Positions 42,815-50,378 of a stretch of DNA of 64,000 bases are shown here, in pieces. Position 1 is the stretch's first letter. Each line of letters starts with the position of its first letter. The notes beneath the pieces are model-generated. The model had not been told where the DNA came from. It was given only the letters and a program-made list of their open reading frames with translations, and searched no databases. The stretch comes from Gramella jeungdoensis (GTDB taxonomy: Bacteria > Bacteroidota > Bacteroidia > Flavobacteriales > Flavobacteriaceae), in NCBI RefSeq assembly GCF_023805255.1, contig NZ_JAMSCK010000003.1, positions 620,001 to 684,000 on the forward strand, given 5' to 3'. Position numbers and translations under genes: made by a program.

Positions 42815-43915
42815 ATGAAGCATCAATTATTATTATCAGTTCTATTACTTTTTTTATCTCACTATTCGTTTTCCCAAAAATTCAATACTGAAGCAGTAGT
42901 TAAATTTTGGGAAATAACAAGTATTTTACAAGAAGATCGAGAAATCCCCGATTCTATATGGGAATCATATAGTAACCTTCCAGGAGTTAAAAAATACATT
43001 ACTAACAATCGAAGCGAGGAGAACCTTAAGGCTCACAGAAAATATTTAGAGTTATTTTTCAAGCCTTCCCTGTCAGATTCACTGGCAGAAATGATTGGCG
43101 ACGAAAAATTAAAAAATGATGATATTTTTCAAAACATGAAATATCTAAAAGAAAACGAGGAGAAGCTCAAACTATTTACTCATGAAATTACTTCTCCTAC
43201 ATATTTGGATTCTGCAATTGAACTAACGAAAAAGTATTTACCGGCGGGCAATAAAAATACAAGTATTGGAGATCTTAATATTTATATTCAACCTATTACT
43301 TATGATGCGGCTGTTCAGGGGAAAGACATGTATTATGGACTTTCGATTGTTCACGACTTCGATAAATTTCAAATAGGTACTGTCGCTGCTCATGAATTAC
43401 ATCATGTACTTAGAAACAATAAAGAAATTAAAAATTCACTTTCCGAAAAAGATTCTGCTAGTGTCTGGGTAATCAGTAAAATTAATAATGAAGGAAGCGC
43501 AGATCTTATTGATAAGGTTTTAGTAGTAGAACATGAGAATGATCTCTTCCTGGGGTCTCTTTTTAATCAAATTTTACTTCAAAATATTGATCCTGTAATG
43601 GTAGAAATAGATAACGCACTATCATTAAATAGCAGAAAAAATGAAAAGTTTGTAACTGTAAAAGATTTCAACAAGATTATAAAATATTTTAGTGGACATA
43701 TCCCTGGTTTTTACATGGCTGAGGTAATTAAAAGGAATGGCTATGAGAAACAGTTAATCGAAGGTTGTGAGAATCCATTTAACATTTTTTACCTATATAA
43801 TAAAGCTGCAAAAAATGATCCTGGAAAACCTTTCACTTACAGCCAAGAAACAATAGAGTACCTTAAGAATTTGGAAAGGAAAGCTTATGATAGTCCATCT
43901 ACAACCATAAACTAG
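42815..43915 (+). CDS. Putative exported zinc-dependent peptidase (HExxH), DUF5700-like
   Basis: A 366-aa protein with a signal peptide (MKHQLLLSVLLLFLSHYSFS-Q). The zincin motif HELHH is at 193-197 and a likely third ligand lies in NNEGSADLIDK (gluzincin-like EGxAD). The layout, helical N-terminal part, central HExxH and helical C-terminal part resembles DUF5700 putative zinc peptidases; this assignment is from memory of the pattern. Substrate unknown. It has its own upstream terminator and a hairpin downstream, so it is transcribed separately from its neighbours. Confidence 0.72.
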   Translation: MKHQLLLSVLLLFLSHYSFSQKFNTEAVVKFWEITSILQEDREIPDSIWESYSNLPGVKKYITNNRSEENLKAHRKYLELFFKPSLSDSLAEMIGDEKLKNDDIFQNMKYLKENEEKLKLFTHEITSPTYLDSAIELTKKYLPAGNKNTSIGDLNIYIQPITYDAAVQGKDMYYGLSIVHDFDKFQIGTVAAHELHHVLRNNKEIKNSLSEKDSASVWVISKINNEGSADLIDKVLVVEHENDLFLGSLFNQILLQNIDPVMVEIDNALSLNSRKNEKFVTVKDFNKIIKYFSGHIPGFYMAEVIKRNGYEKQLIEGCENPFNIFYLYNKAAKNDPGKPFTYSQETIEYLKNLERKAYDSPSTTIN

Positions 43916-43942
43916 GATAAGAATCTTTTGACTTTTTTAAGA

Positions 43943-43976
43943 AAGCCGAAATAGTCATTTTCGGCTTCTCTTATCC
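43943..43976 (+). terminator. Hairpin after the zincin gene
   Basis: AAGCCGAAA (43943-43951) pairs with TTTCGGCTT (43959-43967), and GGATAAG (43916-43922) pairs with CTTATCC (43970-43976) outside it. The T-run is weak, so a terminator is probable but not certain. Confidence 0.6.
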
Positions 43977-44039
43977 TCTTTATATAAAAACTATGCAAGG
44001 AGAGTTTCAAAGTTTAGTGAATTTAAGCTATAGAAAAAC

Positions 44040-44192
44040 TGTGCCTAACAATGCACAACTCAAATAGCCGGCAGCATTAGAAAGAAAATAATTAACTTCA
44101 CCAACAAGAGGGTTTAAGCTGACATCCCGATAGCTTTCGGGGCCTTGTCCTCACTCCCGTGAATTACAATAAGCGAAACCGTTGGCACACAT
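44040..44192 (+). repeat. Array spacer F
   Basis: 153 bp from TGTGCC (44040-44045), which pairs with GGCACA (44184-44189), to CCGTTGGCACACAT. It shares long blocks with spacer B and contains CATCCCGATAGCTTTCGGGG, a variant of the palindrome in spacer D. Confidence 0.65.
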
Positions 44193-44198
44193 TATTAA

Positions 44199-44753
44199 AT
44201 GAAAGCAAGAACTATAAACATAATTATCCTGGTTGTGATATTTATAAGTTGCAAAAACAAGACAACTGGATCTGAACAGGTGGATAATAAACAGACTTCT
44301 GAATTAAAGGAAAACATCGAACCTGAATTCATAACCCAGCCTGGATCAACAGAATTAAAACCGGAATCAACTGACAAAATACCTGAATTTCTGGCTGCGA
44401 AATATTCCAGGGTTTATGAATACAATGGAACGGATTCAAGACAATTGATCGGAATTAATTTTATCGCAAAGGACAGTATTGGCTATTATCTAATTTCAGA
44501 ATCCTTGCCATGTGACACAGAATATCACGGAAAAGCATTCAATCAGAATTACGGACTGGATCCGGAAATCGATGAAGATGAAGATGGAATTTCTTACCCT
44601 GCATTTCAATACTCAGATAACCTGCAGGATCATGTGATCTATATACGAGTTGCTTTGGATTCAAGTAAAGTGAAAATAGAATATACAGGCAAAGAAGCAG
44701 ATGGGACAGATTGCGTGCCCAACACGCTAAGCATTATGGAAAGAATAAAATAA
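44199..44753 (+). CDS. Small lipoprotein of unknown function, cassette gene
   Basis: A 184-aa lipoprotein with short signal and lipobox FISC (Cys18), then a Thr/Glu/Lys-rich linker to about residue 65. The folded part (70-184) has two Cys (PCDTEYHG and TDCVPN) and an acidic loop DEDEDG. No family recognised. It starts 6 bp after the spacer F edge, close enough that the spacer holds its leader. Its downstream flank ATGTGCC-CCAA is an imperfect inverse of the upstream GTTGGCACACAT. Confidence 0.65.
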   Translation: MKARTINIIILVVIFISCKNKTTGSEQVDNKQTSELKENIEPEFITQPGSTELKPESTDKIPEFLAAKYSRVYEYNGTDSRQLIGINFIAKDSIGYYLISESLPCDTEYHGKAFNQNYGLDPEIDEDEDGISYPAFQYSDNLQDHVIYIRVALDSSKVKIEYTGKEADGTDCVPNTLSIMERIK

Positions 44754-44754
44754 A

Positions 44755-44813
44755 ATGTGCCCCAAAGTCGAGTCCTCCTGTAACTCCTTATAATCCTAAC
44801 CGTTGGCAAAAAT
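44755..44813 (+). repeat. Array spacer G, short form
   Basis: 59 bp only; it keeps ATGTGCC at the left and CCTAACCGTTGGCAAAAATTTT at the right edge but lacks the long central part of the other spacers, probably by deletion. Confidence 0.5.
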
Positions 44814-44818
44814 TTTAA

Positions 44819-45328
44819 ATGAAAGGAAAAGATTTAAAAATTGAATCCAGGATTAATACCAGATGGTTTATAACCATATTCGTATTAATCTGGACAATTT
44901 TATGTTTGATTATGATTGGTGTCTTAACCTATGCTTTTTTCACCTCTCCTTCAAGAATTGACGGATTTTTAATACTGGTTTTGATCTTTTTGATGGTCTC
45001 AGTGTTCATAGCATCAAATTATATTTCCTGGCAATTAAGGGGAAAGGAAACTTTAACCTTAAATGAAAAGAAGATGATGTTTAGGAATGAATATACTTTT
45101 TTTAAAAATAGATTCGATCTGGATATCGAGCTGATTGATAAAATTCAGGTAATTGATAATGATGAGTTCGTCAGTAAATTTTGGGGTGTGTCTGGCGGAA
45201 AAATAGTCATTGAATATTTAGGTAGAAATAAAAGATTCGGAAAAGATATTTCAATTAAAGAGGCTGATAAAATTGCAAACCAATTACGGAGTAAATTAAA
45301 AACTAATACATACAAGGCTTATCAATAA
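44819..45328 (+). CDS. Two-helix membrane protein of unknown function, cassette gene
   Basis: A 169-aa protein with two membrane helices (about 17-41 and 49-70) followed by a cytoplasmic part (about 75-169) of alternating beta-strands. The layout resembles small PH-domain-like membrane proteins (LTLNEKKMMFRNEYTFFK ... IDKIQVIDNDEF). It starts 5 bp after the spacer G edge. Downstream, at 45334-45360, only a fragment of a spacer remains (CCGGCATCCTGATG), so this is probably the right end of the array. Confidence 0.62.
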   Translation: MKGKDLKIESRINTRWFITIFVLIWTILCLIMIGVLTYAFFTSPSRIDGFLILVLIFLMVSVFIASNYISWQLRGKETLTLNEKKMMFRNEYTFFKNRFDLDIELIDKIQVIDNDEFVSKFWGVSGGKIVIEYLGRNKRFGKDISIKEADKIANQLRSKLKTNTYKAYQ

Positions 45329-45410
45329 TACTAACCGGCATCCTGATGTCTGTTGGGATGAATCCTCCCTTAAAATGTTTAACCTCTAATTTAAATAAGT
45401 CAAAAATAGA

Positions 45411-46097
45411 ATGAGAAGAATTACTATCCTGTTACTTGCGGTTATAAGCCTGTTTTCCTGCAGGGAAAGAACACAGCCGGAACCTGAAATGGCAACTAAA
45501 AAGATCGATCAGGGTTTAAAGGAAAAGCTTGAAAATATCCTGGTACTGGACCAGGGAGTTCGGGAGCTTCTGCAGGATGACCTTACCGAAGAGGAAAGAA
45601 AGCAGATCCTGGATAAGATGGACCTGTCTGAACAGGTCCTTGAGAACGGGGTATTCTATTTAATGCAGCAAATTGACAGTGTGAACCTGGCTGAGGTGGA
45701 GAAGATCATAGATGAGCATGGATACCCGGGAATCGATGAGGTGGGAATGCCTGCAAATGAAGCCGTTTTCTACGTTATACAGCATTCAGGCAAAATAGAT
45801 GAATACCTGCCGCTTATCAGAAAGGCTGCCGAAAACGGCGATATTTCAAAAAAGAAACTGGCCATGATGGAAGACCGGCATCTTATGCGTAATGGCAAGG
45901 AACAGATCTATGGCACCCAGATCAAGGGATTGAACCGGAACGGGGAATGGTTTCATTTTGTCTGGCCAATAAAGGATCCCGATTCTGTAAATGCGCTAAG
46001 GAAAAGAATAGGCCTGGAAAGTATGGAAGAATATGTCAGGAAATTTGACATAGAATACAAGGTAATGACCCTGGAACAGCTAAATGAATTTCAGTAA
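45411..46097 (+). CDS. DUF6624 lipoprotein, second copy
   Basis: A 228-aa lipoprotein (lipobox LFSC). It has the same C-terminal block as the gene at 40013: FYVIQHSGKIDEYLPLIRKA, AENGDISKKKLAMMEDR, then QIYGTQ. The N-terminal half (about 30-110) is helical and acidic. Its base composition is less AT-rich than that of the array copy, which suggests a resident gene rather than a cassette. Function unknown. Confidence 0.78.
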   Translation: MRRITILLLAVISLFSCRERTQPEPEMATKKIDQGLKEKLENILVLDQGVRELLQDDLTEEERKQILDKMDLSEQVLENGVFYLMQQIDSVNLAEVEKIIDEHGYPGIDEVGMPANEAVFYVIQHSGKIDEYLPLIRKAAENGDISKKKLAMMEDRHLMRNGKEQIYGTQIKGLNRNGEWFHFVWPIKDPDSVNALRKRIGLESMEEYVRKFDIEYKVMTLEQLNEFQ

Positions 46098-46244
46098 ACC
46101 GGCTACTGTGGTGCAGCTTGAATTGCGTGTAACCGGCAGGAAATGCCGCCAATTTTAGGGAGAAAGCCTTTCAATTTATATTTTTGATCGCATTCTAAAA
46201 AAGTTCACTATTGCTAAAGCAGTATTACAATCAATTTTATTAAA

Positions 46245-46910
46245 ATGAGAACTATAATTTCCTTTCTGTTATTTCTAACCGCATTGAATATTTCTGGCCA
46301 GGAAATGAACCACGAATTAAAAACTGAACTTGACTCCATCATGTATAAGGATCAGGAGCTTAGAAAGCTTTTTTCCTCAATCATGGAAGATGAAAAGAAA
46401 GCGATCCTGAAGGATTTTGGATATACATGGGAAGAATTCGATGAGCAGGGCTGGGAGATCGTAAAGAAACAGGACAGTATAAATATAGACAGGGTGAGCG
46501 AAATAATCTCCCGCTATGGCTATCCCGGGAAAAGCCTGGTCGGGGAGCCTACCAATAAGGCTGCCTGGTTCGTGATACAGCATTCGAATAAAATTGAGGA
46601 ATACTTCCCCCTGATCCGTAAGGCGGGAAAGGAAAATGAAATCCCGCTCACCCTGGTGGCGATGATGGAAGACAGGTTGCTGATGTATAAAGGGGAAAAG
46701 CAGAAATACGGCACCCAGATGAAGAGTGGTATAATAACGGATCCTGAAACAGGAGAAAGAAAATGGCAGTTCTATATATGGCCGGTGGAATCTCCTGAAC
46801 AGGTGAATGAGCTGAGAAAGAGCGTAGGCTTTGAGACTACCATTGAAGAATATGCACGCTCCAGCAATGTGGAATATAAGGAACTGAGCCTGGAAGACGT
46901 TCAAAAGTGA
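46245..46910 (+). CDS. DUF6624 exported protein, third copy
   Basis: A 221-aa protein with a signal peptide (MRTIISFLLFLTALNISG-Q) but no lipobox. It shares GYPG followed by FVIQHSNKIEEYFPLIRKAG, VAMMEDRLLM and YGTQ with the copy at 45411, to which it is closest. Gene order suggests a tandem duplication. The lost lipid anchor would place this copy in the periplasm or outside the cell. Stop codon is followed by an imperfect hairpin ATAACCCT/AGGGTTAT (46910-46936) without a T-run. Confidence 0.78.
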   Translation: MRTIISFLLFLTALNISGQEMNHELKTELDSIMYKDQELRKLFSSIMEDEKKAILKDFGYTWEEFDEQGWEIVKKQDSINIDRVSEIISRYGYPGKSLVGEPTNKAAWFVIQHSNKIEEYFPLIRKAGKENEIPLTLVAMMEDRLLMYKGEKQKYGTQMKSGIITDPETGERKWQFYIWPVESPEQVNELRKSVGFETTIEEYARSSNVEYKELSLEDVQK

Positions 46911-47148
46911 TAACCCTACAGGTAAGTAAGGGTTATGATCTATAAACACTAAACAATTTATTATTTGAGAACCTCAGGCATCTTAATCCAATTCCTGTTA
47001 TCCATGATCACGAAGAATATTCTGTATATAATTCAGAAATACAACGATACTGAAAGTATAAATTAAGACAGTCGACGGAGGATCCCGAAAACCAAACCCG
47101 CTGATATTTAATTTGATTGGTTATTATTGTATTTCCAAACCTTAACAG

Positions 47149-47592
47149 ATGAACATGGAAAAACCTGCAGAAAGCTCAAAGAGGAAAAAATTGATACAGG
47201 CTGCCAGCTTCGCTATCACTTTTGCCATTGCTTTTTTCGCGGTTCAGTATTTCTTTTTCGGTAATAAGAGTGTGGAGGAACAACTGAAAGCCGCCGAAAA
47301 GCAGGTGAATGCAGTCGCTCCCAAAATGATCGATGGATATTCCAGGCTGGATAGTGCATCTGCGGTTGGTGACAGGATGTTTAAATACCATTATACCCTG
47401 GTGGAATATTTCAGGGAACAGGTGAACGTGGATACCGTAAACAAATATATTCGTCCCGGGATCATCGAGAACGTGAAGAACAGTCCCGATATGAAATACT
47501 TCAGGGATCATGAGATCACCATGAGCTATAACTACTATGATAAGGAGGGTGAGTTTGTGATGGAAATAGAGGTCACCCCGGAGATGTATTAA
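47149..47592 (+). CDS. Single-pass membrane protein of unknown function
   Basis: A 147-aa protein with a short basic N-terminus, one membrane helix (about 17-36) and an extracytoplasmic domain (about 40-147) with SVEEQLKAAEKQVNAVAPKMIDGYSRLDS and later NSPDMKYFRDHEITMSYNYYD. The pattern of a tethered, small alpha/beta domain is clear, but I do not recognise the family. It stands alone between non-coding gaps. Confidence 0.68.
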   Translation: MNMEKPAESSKRKKLIQAASFAITFAIAFFAVQYFFFGNKSVEEQLKAAEKQVNAVAPKMIDGYSRLDSASAVGDRMFKYHYTLVEYFREQVNVDTVNKYIRPGIIENVKNSPDMKYFRDHEITMSYNYYDKEGEFVMEIEVTPEMY

Positions 47593-47739
47593 ACTCCTTA
47601 CGGTGGTCTGATTTTACGGAATCGGTTTCCGGCCTCCCCTTTTTTCAAATAAATTATTTAAATTCACTGTAAAATCTGGGGCCTATCGCGTTGGGGATTA
47701 ATTATTTATCATCCGGTTCAGGGCTCTGCACATATAGTG

Positions 47740-48708
47740 ATGAAAGCAGTTACACGTTCCCGGTATGGCCCGCCAGAGGTTTTAAGCATCAGCGAAACCG
47801 AAATCCCAAAGATAAAGGAAAACGAGATCCTTGTAAAGGTTCATGCCACTACGGTTAACAGGACAGATTGTGCCAACATAACCGGAAAACCTTATGTAGT
47901 ACGAATCTTTACGGGCATTACTGCACCCATGAGGAATGTTCCGGGGACCGACTTTGCCGGGGAAGTGATGCAGACAGGAAAAGAGGTGGCCGACATTGAA
48001 CCCGGTGACCGTGTATTTGGATTCGATGATAACGGCCTTTCTTCCATGGCCGAATATATGAGCATCCCCGTTAGTAAGACCATTCGGCATATTCCTTTAG
48101 GGTTTTCCTATAGAGATGCGGCGGCTTCAGTGGAAGGTGCTCATTATGCCATCAACTTTCTGAACAAGGTGAAACTGCGTGCCGGTGAAAAGGCAATGGT
48201 GAATGGCGGTACCGGGGCCATTGGCTCCTCCCTTATCCAGTTGCTTAAATATCACGGACTGGAGGTCGTCGCAACAGGACCGGCTGAACATATTGAAACT
48301 TTGCGTTCACTGGGCGCTAAAAGAGTGATAGACTATAAGACCCAGGATTTTACCCGGGATGAGGAGAAGTTCGATTACGTCTTTGATTCGGTAGGGAAAA
48401 GCACTTTCGGGGAATGTAAAAGGCTGCTGGTAAAGGACGGCATTTATATTTCTTCAGAACTCGGGCCTTATTCCCAGAACCCATTTCTGGCGATCAGCAC
48501 CACTTTCTCAGAAGGAAAGAAAGTAAGGTTTCCGCTGCCCGTAAATATTCCTGAAAGCCTTAAGATAATTTCAGAACTTATCGAAAGCGGTAATTACCGG
48601 CCGCTTATAGACAGGAGTTATCCTATGGAACAGGTGAAAGAGGCCTTTGAATATGTGATGACAGGCAGGAAGATCGGGAATGTAATTCTCAATATCAACC
48701 ACTTCTGA
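47740..48708 (+). CDS. NAD(P)-dependent MDR-family alcohol dehydrogenase/quinone oxidoreductase
   Basis: The ATG at 47740 is preferred to a GTG one codon earlier; 322 aa. An N-terminal GroES-like domain (about 1-125) with the conserved VPGTDFAGEV and EPGDRVFG segments precedes a Rossmann domain with nucleotide motif NGGTGAIGSS. The zinc-binding Cys cluster of true alcohol dehydrogenases is absent, so a quinone-reductase-like NADPH oxidoreductase is most likely. No pathway partner is visible. Confidence 0.88.
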   Translation: MKAVTRSRYGPPEVLSISETEIPKIKENEILVKVHATTVNRTDCANITGKPYVVRIFTGITAPMRNVPGTDFAGEVMQTGKEVADIEPGDRVFGFDDNGLSSMAEYMSIPVSKTIRHIPLGFSYRDAAASVEGAHYAINFLNKVKLRAGEKAMVNGGTGAIGSSLIQLLKYHGLEVVATGPAEHIETLRSLGAKRVIDYKTQDFTRDEEKFDYVFDSVGKSTFGECKRLLVKDGIYISSELGPYSQNPFLAISTTFSEGKKVRFPLPVNIPESLKIISELIESGNYRPLIDRSYPMEQVKEAFEYVMTGRKIGNVILNINHF

Positions 48709-48805
48709 ACGAAATAGATGGCATGTTTCTTATCATAGATTCTGAAATGGGTTAAACTGAACTGCAAATTGATTAATTTTAATAGGATCATATAAGCCTG
48801 AACCT

Positions 48806-49141
48806 ATGAAGGCAACAATCACTTCAATAGAACTAAAAAGTCCGCTTAACTTCTTCAGCCTTTCCTGGCAGGCGAGGAAGATCATACAGCAGCTTGAGAA
48901 TAGCGGGAATCTTGACTTTAAAAAACGGGGAGCATGGAAAAAACATTATACCATGACGCTCTGGCCCGATGAGGAGAAAATGAAAAACTTTGCCAGGAGC
49001 GGGGCTCACCTTGAGGCTATGAAAAAGAGCAGTGAAATAGCCCGGGAGATAAGGACCATTACCGTAGACACTGAAGAGTTGCCAAGCTGGGAGGAGGCCA
49101 GGGAACTTCTTGGCAAGGGGAAGATTGTCGTTTACCCCTAA
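48806..49141 (+). CDS. Small ferredoxin-fold (dimeric alpha-beta barrel, DUF3291-like) protein
   Basis: A 111-aa soluble protein. FFSLSWQARKIIQQLENSG, HYTMTLWPDEEKMKNFARSGAHLEAMKKSSEIA is the arrangement of the monooxygenase-like dimeric alpha-beta barrel (TLWPDEEKMKNF followed by HLEAM). It is probably DUF3291 or a close relative. Function unknown. It is 11 bp ahead of the methyltransferase gene, so the two are an operon. Confidence 0.65.
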   Translation: MKATITSIELKSPLNFFSLSWQARKIIQQLENSGNLDFKKRGAWKKHYTMTLWPDEEKMKNFARSGAHLEAMKKSSEIAREIRTITVDTEELPSWEEARELLGKGKIVVYP

Positions 49142-49152
49142 ATTTCGATAAT

Positions 49153-49923
49153 ATGGGAAGGTTACATCTTTTTGAATTTGAGGATCAGGAATGGTTTCCC
49201 CGGTTTCTAAGGAGCTATGGAACAGATTACCTAAGGTTTCTGGAGGTTAGAATGAAGGTCTTCCAGCCTGTTATTCCCATAATCGTAAAAGCACTGGATG
49301 CCGGAAATACTAAGGTGATCGTAGACCTGGGCTCCGGAAGCGGGGGTCCGCTTGTATGGCTCAATAGCAAAATAAAGAAAAAAGTTCCGGGCCTTAGGAT
49401 CATCCTTACTGACTATTATCCTAATCTCCCGGCCTTCTCGGGGATCTCAGAGACTGCAGATAATTTTTCCTATCATTCCGGGCCGGTCGATGCGCGGAAT
49501 GTTCCAAAACAGCTGCCAGGACTTAGAACGCTTTTCCTGACCTTCCATCATTTTAAAAGAAATGACGCCCGAAAGATATTGCAGGATGCCATAGATAGTT
49601 CCCATCCAATTGCCATATTCGAAGGGCAGGAGCGAAGTGTCCTTAGCCTGCTGGGCATGCTCTTTTCTCCGCTAACGGTTCTTTTCACAACGCCTTTTAT
49701 CCGTCCGTTCCGGATTAAGAGGATCATATTCACCTATTTGATCCCTGTTGTACCCCTATTTGTTCTTTGGGACGGGATCGTATCTTCCCTGCGCACCTAT
49801 TCCGTTAAGGAGATGAAGGCTTTGGTTAAGGAACTTCAGAATAATGATTTCGACTGGGAAACAGGAAAGCTGAGATCCGGCCCGGTTTCGATACTTTATA
49901 TGATTGGCCTTCCCAAAAATTAA
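49153..49923 (+). CDS. Class I SAM-dependent methyltransferase-like protein
   Basis: A 256-aa protein with motif I VIVDLGSGSGGPL (about 56-68) and a following acidic strand end ILTDYYP, as in SAM-binding Rossmann folds. LRTLFLTFHHFKR corresponds to motif IV. A hydrophobic stretch (SLLGMLFSPLTVLFTTPFI, then IFTYLIPVVPLFVLW) near 160-205 suggests membrane contact or a lipid-like substrate. Substrate unknown. Second gene of the operon that ends in the amidohydrolase. Confidence 0.82.
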   Translation: MGRLHLFEFEDQEWFPRFLRSYGTDYLRFLEVRMKVFQPVIPIIVKALDAGNTKVIVDLGSGSGGPLVWLNSKIKKKVPGLRIILTDYYPNLPAFSGISETADNFSYHSGPVDARNVPKQLPGLRTLFLTFHHFKRNDARKILQDAIDSSHPIAIFEGQERSVLSLLGMLFSPLTVLFTTPFIRPFRIKRIIFTYLIPVVPLFVLWDGIVSSLRTYSVKEMKALVKELQNNDFDWETGKLRSGPVSILYMIGLPKN

Positions 49924-49958
49924 TATATTTTAGTTCTTTTGAGAGAGAAAATTTAAAA

Positions 49959-50372
49959 ATGGCAGATCATTATTCATATAGCGACCTTGAACTGGAAGAA
50001 CAATTCAGGAATTGTGAGTTTCCCGCTCCGCTTTTCAGTCATGAGGCTCATTTAAGAATTGCCTGGATACACCTTACTAAATACGGGCCGGGGAGGGCCG
50101 TAAAAAATATCACCTGTGAGTTAAAGAGGTATGTCGCTTTCCTGGGCGCGGAAGATAAATACAATGAAACTCTTACGGTAGCCGCGGTTAAAGCAGTCTG
50201 GCATTTCATGTTGAGGTCTGAAACCAGCAGTTTTAAGGATTTTATCACTGAGAACCCGAGGCTGAAAACCAATTTCAAGAACCTGATATCACAGCATTAC
50301 TCCACCGATATCTTTAATTCCCCTGCTGCTAAAAAGGAATTTCAGGAACCTGAATTGCTGCCATTTGATTAG
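49959..50372 (+). CDS. Conserved hypothetical cytoplasmic protein
   Basis: A 137-aa helical protein. FSHEAHLRIAWIHLTKYGPGRAV and KYNETLTVAAVKAVWHFM are strongly patterned segments with His, Trp and Arg that recur in a Bacteroidota family I recognise only as uncharacterised. It lies 35 bp after the methyltransferase and 6 bp before the amidohydrolase, so it belongs to the same operon. Confidence 0.72.
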   Translation: MADHYSYSDLELEEQFRNCEFPAPLFSHEAHLRIAWIHLTKYGPGRAVKNITCELKRYVAFLGAEDKYNETLTVAAVKAVWHFMLRSETSSFKDFITENPRLKTNFKNLISQHYSTDIFNSPAAKKEFQEPELLPFD

Positions 50373-50378
50373 CTCCCC

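Larger units (their letters stand above)
37813..44813. mobile_element. Cassette array with attC-like spacers, no integrase present
   Basis: Eight genes or gene pairs alternate with seven related spacers. Each spacer ends in a common edge, consensus CCGTTGnnnnCAATTTT, just before the next start codon. Several cassettes carry inverted ends that differ between cassettes but match within one: GTTGGCCACA/TGTGGCCAAC (37813/38917), GTTCTATGC/GCGTAGAAC (39996/40878, one mismatch), GTTGTAAGCA/TGCTTACAAC (41009/41764) and GTTGTGCGT/ACGCACAAC (41908/42452). This is what is expected if each gene was inserted as a circle opened at one site, as in integrons. The core GTTGnnn does not fit the integron GTTRRRY. 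No IntI-like gene is in the window. Cassette genes are visibly more AT-rich than the flanks. Confidence 0.65.

Noticed and set aside
37813-44813. Classical integron attC array
   Set aside because: Ends are GTTGnnn, not GTTRRRY, and no IntI gene is present. I describe it as attC-like only.
37813-44813. CRISPR array
   Set aside because: Repeats are 60-155 bp, diverged, and separated by whole genes; no short regular repeats and no cas genes.
46377-46949. 190-codon minus-strand frame
   Set aside because: Antisense of the DUF6624 gene at 46245, which has family motifs and a signal peptide.
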